From the NCBI GenBank assembly GCA_947471745.1, contig CANJKZ010000724.1, forward strand, positions 2,898,501 to 2,962,500: a DNA stretch of 64,000 bases, given 5' to 3'. The notes under the pieces are model-generated. The model ran no database searches. It was not told the DNA's origin and worked only from the letters and a program-made list of their open reading frames with translations. Positions 62,465-64,000 of this stretch are shown here, piece by piece. The translations under genes were made by a program, and so were the position numbers. Position 1 is the first letter of the stretch; the number at the start of each line of letters is the position of its first letter. This stretch comes from Closterium sp. Naga37s-1 (Eukaryota; Streptophyta; Zygnematophyceae; Desmidiales; Closteriaceae).

Positions 62465-64000
62465 GTTGGCGCTACTGGAGCTGCTGCTGGGGGTTCTGGT
62501 GCTGTCTCTGCTGGTTCTGGGGGCACTTCACGTCCGCGGCCGTACTTCGTTCCGCTCCTCGAGCAGGTTCTTGGTCAGCCGCCTCCTCCTTGTCCTGCTC
62601 CCTCCTTAGAGTGTCCTCCACCTGTCCAGTCGCAGTCACAGTTACCACCTGCCTCGCCACTTCCTGGTCCTTCTCCCTACACTGGTCCGACAGGAGGTCT
62701 TACGGAGCGTCGTGAGCCTGAGTCTCGCCCTGTGTCGCCTGCGTCTCATTCTGCGTCACCTATTCGTGCTGCTCGCACTGGTCGTCGTGTCCCACGTCAG
62801 CGTCCTCCTGCTGTCCCAGGCACTCACCAGATGAGGCTTCGTCTTTCCACTGCTCCACAGCGTGTCCCTCTGCCTTCTCCTCCTGCGTCCTCTCTTACTG
62901 CCCTTGCTGACCCGGAGTCTGACTCTCTTCGTGCTGCTAGTCCTACTGTCACGCCTCTCCTGGCCACTGCTGTCACTGACCTTTCCTTTGAGTCAGCTGC
63001 TGCGTCTGCCTTAGTTGCTGAGCTTGTCGACTTTGCTGCTCACTGTCGTCTAGACTACGCTGCCAGTCTTGTTGCTGAGTCTGAGTCTATCTGTCCTCCG
63101 TCCGTCGGGGGTGAGTGTGCTCTTGGCACGGACGTCCTTGAGGACAGGCAGGAGGAGTTTGAGTGCTTTGCCGTTGCTGTACCTCATCTCGTGTCCATGC
63201 TGATTGCACCTGAGGGAGACCCGGATGCACCAGACATCCCGACCCCGCGCTCTTACGCTGAGGCGATCGCGGGTGAGTACTCCTCTCACTGGCAGTCAGC
63301 CATGGATGCAGAGATGGCATCCTGGAAGTCCACTGACAATTACGTCGACGAGGTTCCCCCTCCTGGGGCGAACATCGTCAGTGGCATGTGGATTTTCAGG
63401 GTTAAGCGGCCGCCAGGTTCTCCGCCTGTCTTCAAGGCTCGTTATGTTGCTCGAGGCTTCAGTCAGCGGGAGGGAGTAGAGTTCTTCCAGACCTTCTCCC
63501 CCACCCCGAAGATGACCACTCTTCGGGTGCTACTGCACGTTGCCGCTCAGCGTGACTACGAGCTTCACTCTCTTGACTTCAGCACAGCTTTCTTGCAGGG
63601 CAGCCTACACGAGGAGATCTGGCTGCGCCGCCCTCCTGGCTTCACTGGGTCGTTCCCTCCTGGTACCCAGTGGAGCCTCCGACGGCCGGTCTACGGTCTC
63701 CGCCAGGCGCCACGTGAGTGGCACGACACACTGAGGACTACACTTGCGGCTCTTGGGTTCGCGCCTTCTACTGCTGACCCGTCGCTGTTTCTGCGCACCG
63801 ACACTTCGCTGCCGCCGTTCTACATCCTCGTGTACGTCGACGACTTGGTCTTTGCCACTGCAGAAGAGACACACGTGCACAGACCTGGGTGAACTGCGCA
63901 GCTACCTTGGCTTGCAGATCACCCGGGACAGAGCACGCCGCACCATCACACTGACTCAGTCACACATGGTGCAGCAGGTCCTTCAGCGCTTCGGCTTCAC
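62465..64000 (+). pseudogene. Copia-6 linker end and reverse transcriptase (continues past window)
   Basis: Linker resumes after NA-2 (RPRPYFVPLLEQVLGQ), then ECALGTDVLEDRQEEFEC, RT entry GANIVSGMWIFRVKRPPG, YVARGFSQREGVEFFQ, HSLDFSTAFLQGSLHEE, YGLRQAPREWH and an intact YVDD in ILVYVDDLVFAT. Immediately after it a 38-bp deletion relative to Copia-1 shifts the frame to a stop at 63890. The correct frame resumes (LGELRSYLGLQITRDRARR) and runs off the right edge. Confidence 0.9.

Larger units (their letters stand above)
55835..64000 (+). mobile_element. Copia-6: family A copia element, runs off the right edge, interrupted by NA-2
   Basis: 5' LTR 55835–55963 (129 bp, TGTCAAATG...TCTGACA), PBS TGGTATCACGAGCC at 55964, repeat-rich leader to about 57300, then gag C-terminal half, protease, integrase and RT to the window end. 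The N-terminal half of gag found in Copia-1 and Copia-2 is missing. NA-2 is inserted in the integrase–RT linker. Inactivated by a TAG at 58886, a 38-bp deletion in RT and NA-2. Confidence 0.9.

Overview
The window is nuclear DNA of an intron-rich, GC-rich eukaryote. Small GT–AG introns, L-type lectin, LysM and plant-type LRR domains, and many Ty1/copia retrotransposons suggest a green-lineage genome. My best guess is a streptophyte (Closterium-like) alga, but this is inference and no species can be read from the sequence. No CRISPR array, rRNA or intact canonical tRNA gene was found.

Host genes. The main host locus is a minus-strand gene (gene B, 41104→23958). From phase-compatible splice sites I reconstruct 33 exons totalling 4602 nt (about 1533 aa). 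Predicted domain order is signal peptide, LRR cap, about 20 plant-type LRRs (nineteen of them on 72-nt symmetric exons), Cys-rich/EGF-like segment, L-type lectin, papain-fold (C1A-like) domain, two EGF-like modules and three LysM-like modules, with no kinase or obvious membrane anchor. A paralogue (gene A) lies in opposite orientation at the left edge (1–11741) and enters the window inside its lectin domain. In both copies the spliced protein has Ser where C1A peptidases have the catalytic Cys, while the oxyanion Gln, His and Asn are kept. Gene A is split by a retrotransposon and looks dead. Gene B carries one in-frame TAG near its end and one LRR exon without a donor.

Mobile DNA. Copia-1 (1842–9334, +) is intact: 125-bp LTRs without visible differences, perfect 5-bp target duplication, one 1986-codon gag-pol. 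Copia-2 (11949–16458, +) and Copia-3 (about 17125–21289, −) are decayed relatives. A decayed hAT-like transposase gene lies at 21646–23581. The right third is a nest. Copia-5 (a second family, +) is the oldest layer. Its 5' LTR was hit by Copia-4 (42202–51127, −), whose gag was then hit by a small non-coding LTR element, NA-1 (47948–50183, +). Its 3' LTR was hit by Copia-6 (55835 to the window end, +), which was hit by another non-coding LTR element, NA-2 (60121–62464, +). Five elements have perfect 5-bp target duplications, so the order of insertion can be read directly.

The most interesting items are the LRR–lectin–Ser-type papain-like–EGF–LysM gene pair, the tandem tRNA-like cassettes in NA-1, a short peptide motif that recurs in gag and in the integrase–RT linker of the copia proteins, a family-level DSCC protease motif, and a recurrent CAG-to-TAG pattern of gene death.
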